64,000 bases of DNA, taken from positions 1 to 64,000 of the forward strand of contig JAAEMK010000919.1 in assembly GCA_024225635.1 (NCBI GenBank). Reading direction: 5' to 3'. Of this stretch, positions 24,511 to 32,466 are shown piece after piece (positions within the stretch are counted from its first letter, which is position 1; the number at the start of each line of letters is the position of its first letter). Position numbers and translations under genes: made by a program. The DNA comes from Desulfobacteraceae bacterium. Its GTDB lineage: Bacteria > Desulfobacterota > Desulfobacteria > Desulfobacterales > Desulfobacteraceae. The notes under the pieces are model-generated. The model searched no databases and was not told the origin of the DNA. It saw nothing but the letters and a program-made list of their open reading frames with translations.

Positions 24511-26742
24511 TTAAAATCGATAGGTCACTGTTACGCCTGCCGTCATGGGGTCGCCGTCCGCGACCAGCACATTGGGACCGAAATTGACCATGTAATTAAA
24601 CGATTCTTCATCAAAGATGTTTTTTCCCCATAGAATAACGTCAAAATGCTCACTTTCATAACCGAGACGTAAGTTAACCGTCTGATAAGCGTCGTGTTCC
24701 AGTGTGTTTTTGCTGTCACAATAATAATCGCCCACCGTAAGGAGATCGATGCGGCCGAAGAATCCGGTTCCATGGCGATATTGCGCACTCAGGTTGTATT
24801 TGCATTTGGGCGCAAAAATCAGATATTTATCTTCATAATCAAATGTGTTTCCTCCCGGGTCGGTGGAAACCCAGGAGTCAATCTTTGCTTCCGTATATCC
24901 GAAACCTGCGAACAGGTCCAGATTCGGCATTGGTTTTGCCTGAAGCTCAAGCTCAATTCCCTGTGAGTGGGCTTTGGCGGCATTTTTAACATGCTGGGCG
25001 CCCGGGGCCGGACGGGTTGGATCAGCCTCCCGGACCTGCTTATCATCAATATCGATATAGAAAACCGCTGCATTGGCCAGGAGTTTGTCATTCAGCCAGG
25101 TGGTCTTCAATCCCATTTCGTAATTCCACGTATATTCAGGATCATAGGTTAAAGCTTCCTCGGAAAAGGCGGACGTATAGTTGTATCCGCCGATAAGATA
25201 TCCCTTGGAAACCGAAACGGATCCCATTATATTTTCAGTAAAGTCACAGGCCACGGCCACTTTGGGTAAAACTTCATTATAGTCAAGATCTTTTTCCAGG
25301 TGTTGTCCGGCCGGACTTGCCATGGAGGGTTTTCCTTTCAGTTGGCCTTCCAGATCGTGGTGATCAAACCGCAGGCCCGCCGTCAGATGAAGCTTGCCGA
25401 AAAGCGTATACGTGGCCTGGCCAAAGGCGGCATAACCGTTGACGTCCATATCCCCAAGATGATCCCAGTAGGGACCTTTCCCGATAAAATTGATATGGGT
25501 TCTTGTATCAAGTTTTTCCCTGAATCCGTAAAGTCCTACCAGCCATTCAAATAAACCGTTGTCTTCCGCAGAGGACAGCCGGATTTCCTGGCTCAACTGC
25601 CGGTCCTTCCAGGCGAACTGGCTGAAACTTTCAGGACGGGCCGTCATGTCCCTGTCTCCGACAAGATCCCGGTTGTAGTACCGCATGCTGGATATGGAAA
25701 GAAAGTCAAATGAATCACCGTCATGCTTGAGACGGAGCGTCTGGCCGTTCCCCTGCTGGTCGTTGTGGGTGCCGGGGTAGTCATTCCGGGATTTATGCCG
25801 GTCTGTTTTATCAGGGCCTGAATAGAATCGATAGACCGCATGATTGTCATCGGCGTCCAGGGCATCGGCGATAAAGGAAATATCCCACCTGTCCGTGGGG
25901 GTCCACCGCAGGGTGCCGCGAATATTCCGATGGTCCAGTTTGGTGGCCTCATCGTCATCGTTGTATTCGTTGGTCACGAAGCCGTCGGATCTGTTGAGTT
26001 GTCCGGCAAGTCCCAGATACAGTTCATCCTTGATGATCGGGCCGCTGATCTTCGCCCCCAGCCGCCAGGTGTCGTAATTTCCGTAACTTGCGGAAATTCT
26101 GCCGAGAAATTCGTTGTCCGGCTGTTTTGTGACAATGTTGATGACACCGGATTCCGTATTCCGGCCGTAAAGTGTTCCCTGGGGGCCTTTGAGCACCTCG
26201 ATGCGTTCAATGTCAAAGAGCTCGGTATTATGCATGTATTGCAGGGGGAAATTCACATCATCCACATAAAATCCGCCCGGAGAATAGACCGCCGAATGAA
26301 ATGATGTAACCCCGCGAATGATGATTGTGTTTTCGGGGACCGCATTTTTCAGATACACGTTCGGCGTGAATTGCGTAAGGTCCATGGTATCTTCAATGCC
26401 GGCATCCTCTATCTGGGTATCTGAAAAAACCGTGATGCTTATGGGGACCTTTTGAACATTCTCTTCCCGTTTTTGGGCGGTAACAATGATTGATTCTATT
26501 TTGTGATCTTCACAGATCTCCCGCTCTTGCCCGGTTTCCTGTTGAGTCGTTTCCGCCTGGGCCGATGCCGAGGGCGCCAGTAATAACATCATGGCCAGAT
26601 GGATGGTCACGAGGATGACGCCGCTCCTTGCCGACAATAAATATCGGATTCCTTTTTCTCTTCCAGTGACAGGCAGGTGGGGGCCCGGAACCGCCTTCAG
26701 CAGCTCCGGGCCCCCATGAACCCTTTTTTTACTGAGCATCAT
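24511..26742 (-). CDS. TonB-dependent outer membrane receptor 2
   Basis: A 743-residue receptor when started at the ATGATG at 26742, which has GGGAGAT upstream and an arrangement like receptor 1. The frame is open further, to 26877, without a good site. After a long signal region ending near SASAQA come ESIIVTAQKREENVQKVPI, the plug motifs (IIIRGVTSFHSAV, IEVLKGPQGTLYGRNTESG) and a barrel ending in TAGVTVTYRF. It lies downstream of an AraC gene on the same strand. Tandem AAACGGA boxes are 112-140 bp upstream of the start, inside the end of that AraC gene. Ligand unknown. Confidence 0.9.
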   Translation of the reverse strand: MMLSKKRVHGGPELLKAVPGPHLPVTGREKGIRYLLSARSGVILVTIHLAMMLLLAPSASAQAETTQQETGQEREICEDHKIESIIVTAQKREENVQKVPISITVFSDTQIEDAGIEDTMDLTQFTPNVYLKNAVPENTIIIRGVTSFHSAVYSPGGFYVDDVNFPLQYMHNTELFDIERIEVLKGPQGTLYGRNTESGVINIVTKQPDNEFLGRISASYGNYDTWRLGAKISGPIIKDELYLGLAGQLNRSDGFVTNEYNDDDEATKLDHRNIRGTLRWTPTDRWDISFIADALDADDNHAVYRFYSGPDKTDRHKSRNDYPGTHNDQQGNGQTLRLKHDGDSFDFLSISSMRYYNRDLVGDRDMTARPESFSQFAWKDRQLSQEIRLSSAEDNGLFEWLVGLYGFREKLDTRTHINFIGKGPYWDHLGDMDVNGYAAFGQATYTLFGKLHLTAGLRFDHHDLEGQLKGKPSMASPAGQHLEKDLDYNEVLPKVAVACDFTENIMGSVSVSKGYLIGGYNYTSAFSEEALTYDPEYTWNYEMGLKTTWLNDKLLANAAVFYIDIDDKQVREADPTRPAPGAQHVKNAAKAHSQGIELELQAKPMPNLDLFAGFGYTEAKIDSWVSTDPGGNTFDYEDKYLIFAPKCKYNLSAQYRHGTGFFGRIDLLTVGDYYCDSKNTLEHDAYQTVNLRLGYESEHFDVILWGKNIFDEESFNYMVNFGPNVLVADGDPMTAGVTVTYRF

Positions 26743-26853
26743 GAATTTGTATCTCCCTTTGTTTGTTTCTCGGCTATTACGTTGCTGCATATAATTTTTT
26801 ATATAACTAAATATGTCTTTAGGGCCTAAACTGCAATTGCAGAAAGATACCCC

Positions 26854-26882
26854 AAACGGATTTTTTATTTGCCTCAAACGGA
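26854..26882 (-). promoter_or_regulatory. tandem AAACGGA boxes upstream of TonB receptor 2
   Basis: AAACGGA at 26854-26860 and 26876-26882, 22 bp apart, 112 bp upstream of the chosen receptor start. The sequence between (ATTTTTTATTTGCC) aligns with that before receptor 1. Probably a binding site for one of the neighbouring PchR-like AraC proteins. Confidence 0.6.
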
Positions 26883-26886
26883 AGGC

Positions 26887-27759
26887 TCAGGAGTGATAAT
26901 GGGTGGGACGTGTTCCGAATTTCCTCTTGAATGCGTCACTGAAGCGGCTGGTGCTTTGATAGCCAACGGCATGGGCAATCTCCTTGACGCTTTTTTTTCT
27001 CTCTTCAACGTGCAGGCGGGCTTGTTCCATTCGGTGGTCAAAAAGGCATCCGAATACGGTGTTGCCAAACACTTTTTGAAAGCCTTTTTTTAGTTTAAAT
27101 TCGTTGAGTCCAACCTGGCGGGACAATTCCCCAAGGGAGGGCGGGTTCAGGTAGCGGTTGAGAATAATTTCCCTGGCCTCGTAAATCCGGTCTGTTTCAG
27201 ACCTGTCTGGCGGCTTTGTGCCGGCGCCGGAGGATTTATCAAATACCAGGGTTTCAAGTTGCAGGGCAACAAGTTCCATGGCTTTGCTTTCAAGGTATAT
27301 CCTCCGGGTGGTTCCGTGAAACGGGCAATCCAGCAATTGGGCCAAGGCCATTTGCAGGGGCGTGGACAGCATTGTTTTCTTATAATAATGCCCGGTGCTT
27401 TCCTGGTGCAGAACAGGGTGAAAATCCGGGGCGATCTTTTCCCGGCCCCCGGTCATCAGTTCATCAAACAGAAAAGGGGCGATAGATATGTGAAGCAGCT
27501 GCAGCCGGCTCTGGGCTGGGAACTCACAAACACCCGAAGAACGGGGGAAATACGAGATGCCGCAATCGCCCTGTTCACCGGTAAAGGACAGCTGTTTTCC
27601 TGCGTCGTTGCTGACATGATTTTCTCCCTTACCTGAAAAGAAAAAGCCGAAGATAACCGGGCTGATGTCACACTCATAGGGAACGGTGAGTTTATTTTCC
27701 ACATGGGTGTCCATGATGTGCAGGGCCAGTCCAGGTTTGAGTTCAGTTTCCCGTATCAT
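26887..27759 (-). CDS. PchR-like AraC-family regulator 1
   Basis: A 290-residue regulator. The C-terminal AraC double helix-turn-helix is clear: LNPPSLGELSRQVGLNEFKL with KKGFQKVFGNTVFGCLFDHR, then EIAHAVGYQSTSRFSDAFKR and KFGTRPTHYH. The N-terminal half (GYF-like strands, CEFPAQSRLQLLHISIAPFL and LDCPFHGTTRRIYLESKAME) is the ligand-sensing region typical of PchR-type regulators, which respond to siderophore or metal chelates and activate TonB receptor genes. It sits directly upstream of TonB receptor 2, 145 bp before the receptor start, and is its likely activator. Confidence 0.85.
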   Translation of the reverse strand: MIRETELKPGLALHIMDTHVENKLTVPYECDISPVIFGFFFSGKGENHVSNDAGKQLSFTGEQGDCGISYFPRSSGVCEFPAQSRLQLLHISIAPFLFDELMTGGREKIAPDFHPVLHQESTGHYYKKTMLSTPLQMALAQLLDCPFHGTTRRIYLESKAMELVALQLETLVFDKSSGAGTKPPDRSETDRIYEAREIILNRYLNPPSLGELSRQVGLNEFKLKKGFQKVFGNTVFGCLFDHRMEQARLHVEERKKSVKEIAHAVGYQSTSRFSDAFKRKFGTRPTHYHS

Positions 27760-27887
27760 GATCGATATGCGTTTTATCTCCCTTTATCTTGTCTTTGGAT
27801 TTAAAGGTGTTTCGAAATAAATATGGCATGCCAAAGTTTTTGTCAATAGAAATACAATGGGCGCCCCTGGTCTTTTCCTTTTATATG

Positions 27888-27998
27888 GCCGGAGCGGCTT
27901 ACACACGGGCCGAATACGATGACTATACCCAGGGCGTCAATGTGTATGACGGCAACATGTTCATCGATTCGCTGGAATATACCTTTAACCTGGGGGCT
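27888..27998 (+). pseudogene. fragment of a TonB-receptor barrel
   Basis: About 37 plus-strand codons read AGAAYTRAEYDDYTQGVNVY, then DGNMFIDSLEYTFNLGA. This aligns with the near-C-terminal barrel strands of the intact receptors here (NDAEFDDYTNMYG...PEHTFNLAVQYR at 22.5 kb and SHVEYDKF...YDGN...FTVNVGAQYR at 47.1 kb). Nothing receptor-like flanks it. It is a relic of a plus-strand receptor gene lost between the two AraC genes. It overlaps the C-terminal extension of AraC regulator 2. Confidence 0.65.
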
Positions 27999-29016
27999 GC
28001 CCCTTTGCCGGGTTCATTGGGGGAAGGGAAAAAAAAGGATTGGCAGACACTTGCTTCCGGTATTGGCTCGGCTGAATTCCGTAATGGTTGAAAAATGCCC
28101 TGGCGAAATGACTCGAATTGGCATAGCCTGTGGCATAGGCTATGTCGGTCATGCTCATCCCATTGCCCGCAACAAGATTTCGGCTCATCTCAAGGCGTTC
28201 TTTCCGCAGGTATTCAAAGGCGGAGCAGCCGAATACAACCCGGAAGCATTTGTTCAATCTGGGATGGGACATACCCGCGATTTTTGCAAGTTCGTGGATG
28301 GACGGCGGGTGCTGGATTTCTTTTAACAGTACTTCCCTTGCCCGCAGGATGCCCCGGTGTTCCGTTTTTGAAAGCCCCTGTTCTCCAGGTTTGTTGTCTG
28401 AAATCATCTCCAGTTTCAGGGCCATGAGTTCAAGGGCTTTGCTCTCAAGGAACAGCTGTCTTGTTCTTCCCCTGAACCGGCAGTTGATTATCTGCTCCAA
28501 TGCCATGTTGATGGCCAGGGAGTTTGCGTTCTTATGAAAATAGTAATCCCCCCGGGAGAGTGTGGTTTGCCGGGCAAGTCCTTCGGGAAGCACCGCTTCT
28601 CCAAAGACGCTCAATCGTGAGCTGGGAATCTTTACCACAACAGCCCTGAGATCTTCCCCCCTGTCGGCTTCCCTGACCAGCACAGGGTCGGGAAACGAGT
28701 ACAGGTAGTTGCTTCCCGGTTCCAGGACAAAACCGTTTTTAAAGAACCGGTTGCTGTTTCTGGACCTTCCCTTGAGGGAAAAAACCAGGGTGAACCCCTG
28801 GTCGTCGTCGGTGAGCCGTGCATACAACCCGGACCGGACCTTGCAGCTGCTGATGGTAACGCTCATGCCAAAGGCCAGGTCCTCCGTGGTGAAAATTCCC
28901 GGTCCCATGGTTTCGGGCAGCTCCCACATCAGGCCTGCCTCACAGTCCGGGGGCGTTTTGCTTTTCAGGGCTTCCAGGCGGCCCAGGCTGTTTCTCATGA
29001 GTATTTCAGGTGTCAT
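27985..29016 (-). CDS. PchR-like AraC-family regulator 2
   Basis: A 343-residue regulator of the same type. NCRFRGRTRQLFLESKALEL is the PchR-type linker before the DNA-binding part (HPPSIHELAKIAGMSHPRLN, CFRVVFGCSAFEYLRKERLE, DIAYATGYANSSHFARAFFN). The last about 20 residues (SANPFFSLPPMNPAKGQPPG) are absent from the paralogues and are read out of the antisense of the receptor fragment at 27888-27998, so the original C-terminus was probably replaced by the rearrangement. Its former target may be the lost receptor gene. The ribosome-binding site is weak. Confidence 0.85.
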   Translation of the reverse strand: MTPEILMRNSLGRLEALKSKTPPDCEAGLMWELPETMGPGIFTTEDLAFGMSVTISSCKVRSGLYARLTDDDQGFTLVFSLKGRSRNSNRFFKNGFVLEPGSNYLYSFPDPVLVREADRGEDLRAVVVKIPSSRLSVFGEAVLPEGLARQTTLSRGDYYFHKNANSLAINMALEQIINCRFRGRTRQLFLESKALELMALKLEMISDNKPGEQGLSKTEHRGILRAREVLLKEIQHPPSIHELAKIAGMSHPRLNKCFRVVFGCSAFEYLRKERLEMSRNLVAGNGMSMTDIAYATGYANSSHFARAFFNHYGIQPSQYRKQVSANPFFSLPPMNPAKGQPPG

Positions 29017-29440
29017 TGCTCGGTTGTAATATACGTAAAAAAGATGTGCAAGGAAATTTCGTGCGGCAAGCCATATTCTTCGTCACCCCCTCCGGGGGAC
29101 AGGCTTTCAATGGGTGGATTTGTGTTACTGGTGGTAGGGCTGTTCTGTGTTCTGTCTGATTGGTGTGTCAAAGAAAAATATTGACAATAATATCGCACCG
29201 GGATAAGCCTGTTGATGTGTAAATAGCACCTCTGTTCGAATTATGATGATAAATAACAAGAAAAATCTTTGTAAGTATGGCGCACACCTGAGACTATCTG
29301 AAGCTCTGGTGGGAACAACCATGGAAGAGGTTCTGGCAATGAAAAATAAAATTATGGAACAGATAGATTAAAAGTTCGGTTTTGTCCTGGTAAAGCTCGC
29401 TGGTGCTTATAACTGTGTACTGAAAAAAGAGAGGCAGGAA
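29017..29440. other. AT-richer intergenic region
   Basis: About 420 bp between AraC regulator 2 and the acyltransferase-like gene, lower in GC than the flanks on the left. Apart from the 42-codon frame at 29243 I see no gene, hairpin or promoter I would defend. It probably marks the left edge of acquired DNA. Confidence 0.4.
29243..29371 (+). CDS. possible 42-residue ORF
   Basis: ATG ATG at 29243 opens a 42-codon frame ending LVGTTMEEVLAMKNKIMEQID. It is protein-like (an amphipathic C-terminal helix) and is followed 69 bp later by the acyltransferase-like gene. No ribosome-binding site is seen, so it may be a leftover of a larger gene or chance. Confidence 0.25.
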   Translation: MMINNKKNLCKYGAHLRLSEALVGTTMEEVLAMKNKIMEQID

Positions 29441-30421
29441 ATGCAAAACTCGGAAGGTTTTCTTGATTATGTCGGAATTTACCACAATTTGATAAAAGAG
29501 CTTGGCGATCATGAATTTTGCGATATTCGTACCGGGTTCTTAAATGTTCGGGAAAACAGGATAAGATGGATCTGCTATGATCACGGGGAATTTGACGGCC
29601 AGGGATGCATCGCTGACTTTTCGAGAAAAAACGGATTTCCCAGCCTGCCAATGCACCAAGGGTATGATAAAGCCCCGCCATCCTTCCTGCCAAAGCTTAA
29701 ATATATTTCAAGGGCGATGTGGCCCCCTATGTATAAAAAAACGGAATGGATAAAAGAGTATCCGGTAAGGGAAAACAGCAAGAGCAAAATTTCGTATGCT
29801 TTTTTAACAAAAAAAGAGACAAAAGAGGCGGTTGAAAAAGCCAAAAAACATGGGACAACAATTGGACGACTATTGTTCTGGGCCTTAAACGAAACAGTCT
29901 CAAAAAAGTATATCAAGAAGGACAGCAAATATTATTGGCTTATTCCTATCGATTTAAGAGGGGCGCTTGGTACACCGAAGGATACGGTGAATCATATATC
30001 CCGTGCGCTGGTGCCATGCAGGCACTCGATGAATCTTCAGGGCCTGGACAAACGGCTGATGAATGAACTTCAATCAAATAAGTACTGGGGAAATTATTAT
30101 TTGGGCAAATCCTTTATGGAACTTTTGGGGATGAAAGGAGCAAAGTCTGTTTTTCGTCATACGGAATCCACCCAGAGGTTCGCAGGTTCCTTTACAATCT
30201 TAAAGGAGTACCCTGTCAAACATCCGGATAATCCTGATATCGACGATAATCGGCAATTGTTTTTTTGTGGAGGAAACAGCAAAATCATGCCGGTAAACTG
30301 CGCGTGCATTGCCTGGAATGGAAGAATCTCCATAACATTACGTATCCATCCCAGCCTATGCCCGGAACAGTCCATGATCGATGATGATCTAAGCAAGATG
30401 TTAAATTCGGTTAAAACATAA
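29441..30421 (+). CDS. CoA-dependent acyltransferase/condensation-superfamily-like protein
   Basis: A 326-residue protein. WICYDHGEFDGQGCIADF contains HxxxDG, the active-site motif of the chloramphenicol-acetyltransferase/condensation superfamily, at about residue 48. The layout of a long helix (KKETKEAVEKAKKHGTTIGR), then YYWLIPIDLRGALG and a late IAWNGRISITLRIHP strand agrees with that fold, although it is shorter than two-domain members. GAGAGGCAGGAA precedes the ATG. Base composition is AT-richer than neighbours, a sign of transfer. The acyl donor and acceptor are unknown. The superfamily call rests mainly on the motif and could be wrong. Confidence 0.55.
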   Translation: MQNSEGFLDYVGIYHNLIKELGDHEFCDIRTGFLNVRENRIRWICYDHGEFDGQGCIADFSRKNGFPSLPMHQGYDKAPPSFLPKLKYISRAMWPPMYKKTEWIKEYPVRENSKSKISYAFLTKKETKEAVEKAKKHGTTIGRLLFWALNETVSKKYIKKDSKYYWLIPIDLRGALGTPKDTVNHISRALVPCRHSMNLQGLDKRLMNELQSNKYWGNYYLGKSFMELLGMKGAKSVFRHTESTQRFAGSFTILKEYPVKHPDNPDIDDNRQLFFCGGNSKIMPVNCACIAWNGRISITLRIHPSLCPEQSMIDDDLSKMLNSVKT

Positions 30422-30452
30422 CTTTAAGGAAAAAATATTTATTTGTGGATTT

Positions 30453-30508
30453 GGGGGACGCCCATGAATTCCTCCAAAAAAAATATGATTTTATGGGTGT
30501 CCCTCCCC
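30453..30508. repeat. dispersed hairpin family, copy C
   Basis: GGGGGACGCCCATGAA and TTTTATGGGTGTCCCTCCCC form an imperfect long stem between the convergent acyltransferase and MBL genes; CTTTTCTTTT follows. Acts as a likely terminator and belongs to the family with copies A, B and D. Confidence 0.65.
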
Positions 30509-30515
30509 TTTTCTT

Positions 30516-31484
30516 TTACTGCTTGAAGCGCAGGCGCGTGCCGGGCATGTTCAGCAGAAATCGCCCGGGCATCTTCTTTTCAATTTCCATGACCGCCTCT
30601 CTCCCGGTGCAGTGGCAGGGAACGACGAATTCGGGGTGAAAGGCTTTCAGCGCCTCGATGGTCGGCGCGATCTTTGTTGAAAACGCCGGGCCCGTCAAAT
30701 GGAAACCGCCCATCACGGCGAAAACCGCTTCCACCCCTGTCACCTCCCTGGCATAATTGACCGTGTTGATGATGCCTGAGTGGGCGCACCCGGAAAGAAC
30801 AACAAGCCCCTTGTCTTTGATATTGAACACCAGTGCGGAATCGTCTTCTATGGCGTCGGGTGTTTCAATGCCGTCCTGGTCATAAAAAGCATTCTTCATT
30901 CCCTCTTCAAAGGGGGTGATCCTGGGAATTTCACCCAGGAAGAGGACGCTGCCTTCAACCATTTTCAGGGGAGAGACGGTCTCTTTGACGGAAAGGCCTG
31001 CCCCAAGGACATCCTCCCTTGTAAAAGAGGGGAAAAATATTTTCGATCCGGTGGGCGTCTTTATGTAGCGCTTCTCCCTGAAAGCCACAGGGTGCACCAC
31101 AAGCTCAAGGTTGTCTTTTCCTATGCGCCCTGTAAGTGCTTTCATTCCCCCGACATGGTCCAGGTGCCCATGGGAGAGGGCAAGGGTGCTGACCGTGGTC
31201 AGATCGATGGAGAGGAGCTCTGCGTTATAGGCGGCCCCATGGGCGGAGCAGCCGAAATCAAAGAGCATGCTCCGGGGCTGCCCCTTGTCCGTTACCGTAA
31301 CAAAGACGGAAAATCCGTGTTCCGCAATGGGGCTTGCGGAGAGTTCCATCCCCTTTTCCGGCATCTCCTTGATCGGAAACGGCCGCTGAACGACATCATT
31401 GCCATCCATGGCCAGTACATCGATATAGTTGTCCTGGAGCGTGGTAATCTCAACGCTCTCGATCTCTTTTATCATGGGGTTCAT
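30516..31484 (-). CDS. MBL-fold metallohydrolase
   Basis: A 322-residue metallo-beta-lactamase-fold protein. The metal motif is TLALSHGHLDHVGG (HxHxDH) near residue 104, with further probable ligands in VLSGCAHSGIINT and AVMGGFHLTGP and a late PCHCTG. This pattern matches the subgroup annotated as 7,8-dihydropterin-6-yl-methyl-4-(beta-D-ribofuranosyl)aminobenzene 5'-phosphate synthase-like hydrolases, whose real substrates are mostly unknown. It is on the same strand as the methyltransferase upstream at 31597 and 112 bp from it, so the two may be cotranscribed. Confidence 0.85.
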   Translation of the reverse strand: MNPMIKEIESVEITTLQDNYIDVLAMDGNDVVQRPFPIKEMPEKGMELSASPIAEHGFSVFVTVTDKGQPRSMLFDFGCSAHGAAYNAELLSIDLTTVSTLALSHGHLDHVGGMKALTGRIGKDNLELVVHPVAFREKRYIKTPTGSKIFFPSFTREDVLGAGLSVKETVSPLKMVEGSVLFLGEIPRITPFEEGMKNAFYDQDGIETPDAIEDDSALVFNIKDKGLVVLSGCAHSGIINTVNYAREVTGVEAVFAVMGGFHLTGPAFSTKIAPTIEALKAFHPEFVVPCHCTGREAVMEIEKKMPGRFLLNMPGTRLRFKQ

Positions 31485-31596
31485 AACGGTATCTCCTTTT
31501 CAGCGTCATGGTTTCCCCTTCTTTACAATGGAGATGCCGGTAAAAGATATTACATGGTGAATTCTTTTTTGTCATTTTCTGAAACCCGGTGGGATG

Positions 31597-32238
31597 TCAA
31601 TGACCGTCCAAGGCCCTGGCCACCACATGGGAAAGGGGCATGACGCCGGGGAGCCGGGTCTGGGAGAGCACCTTGAACCCCGAATGGTTGATCAGCCCGG
31701 CAAGGCTCTTTGTGGAAAACCTGTGGTGGATCGGAAACCCTTTTACCTGGTAGAGCAGGGATAAAAACAGGCTGACAACCGTTTCCTTGTGAAGAAATGT
31801 GGGGGCAACCAGCATCCCTCCGGGGATGAGTACCCGGTGGATCTCCCGGAGAACCTGGTCAGGCGTCCCGATCACATGGAGCAGGTTGGAGACGATCACC
31901 GCGTCAAAGGAGTTGTCGCTGAACTCCAGGGCGGACGCATCCTGAACCGAGAATCGGATGTTCCCGCATCCTTTCCGGGCTGCCTTTGCCTTTGCCGTTT
32001 CGATCATCTCCGGGGTCAGGTCGACACCCTCCACGGCGGCGGCCTTTTCGGCGACAGCAAGCGCCATCTCTCCTGTGCCTGTTCCCACATCCAGGATACG
32101 GGAGGCATCGCCCACATCCCGGGCAATCATTTTTGCAAGAGAATTATAACTATCCCGGAAACCTGTGGGGCGGTCGTCATACTTGGCCGTGGCCTTTTTC
32201 CAGAACTCTTTTTTATTTTTTTGAGCTTCCTGTTTCAT
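31597..32238 (-). CDS. class I SAM-dependent methyltransferase
   Basis: A 213-residue UbiE/Methyltransf_11-like enzyme. Motif I is RILDVGTGTGEMALAVAE, followed by VEGVDLTPEMIETAKAKA, then FDAVIVSNLLHVIGTPDQ and HRVLIPGGMLVAP. The C-terminal region (FPIHHRFSTKSLAGLINHSG) may shape the acceptor site. The start has GAGGAGATAAG upstream. The methyl acceptor is unknown. Confidence 0.9.
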   Translation of the reverse strand: MKQEAQKNKKEFWKKATAKYDDRPTGFRDSYNSLAKMIARDVGDASRILDVGTGTGEMALAVAEKAAAVEGVDLTPEMIETAKAKAARKGCGNIRFSVQDASALEFSDNSFDAVIVSNLLHVIGTPDQVLREIHRVLIPGGMLVAPTFLHKETVVSLFLSLLYQVKGFPIHHRFSTKSLAGLINHSGFKVLSQTRLPGVMPLSHVVARALDGH

Positions 32239-32466
32239 CGGCTTATCTCCTCTGCTCCGGCAACGTTTCCATCCATGTCTCCGGTGGTGAATTTTATGGT
32301 AAAACTGCGTACGGATTTGAATCCGGTTTCAAGTATGGTGTCCCAACAAAGTTTTGCTTGCACTATGAAAATCTACCTATATAATGCTGGTGGATTTTCT
32401 GCAATTTTTTTATTAATAATAATCTCCCTGGGGATATTATGACTCCCCATCAGGGCATGGAACCCC

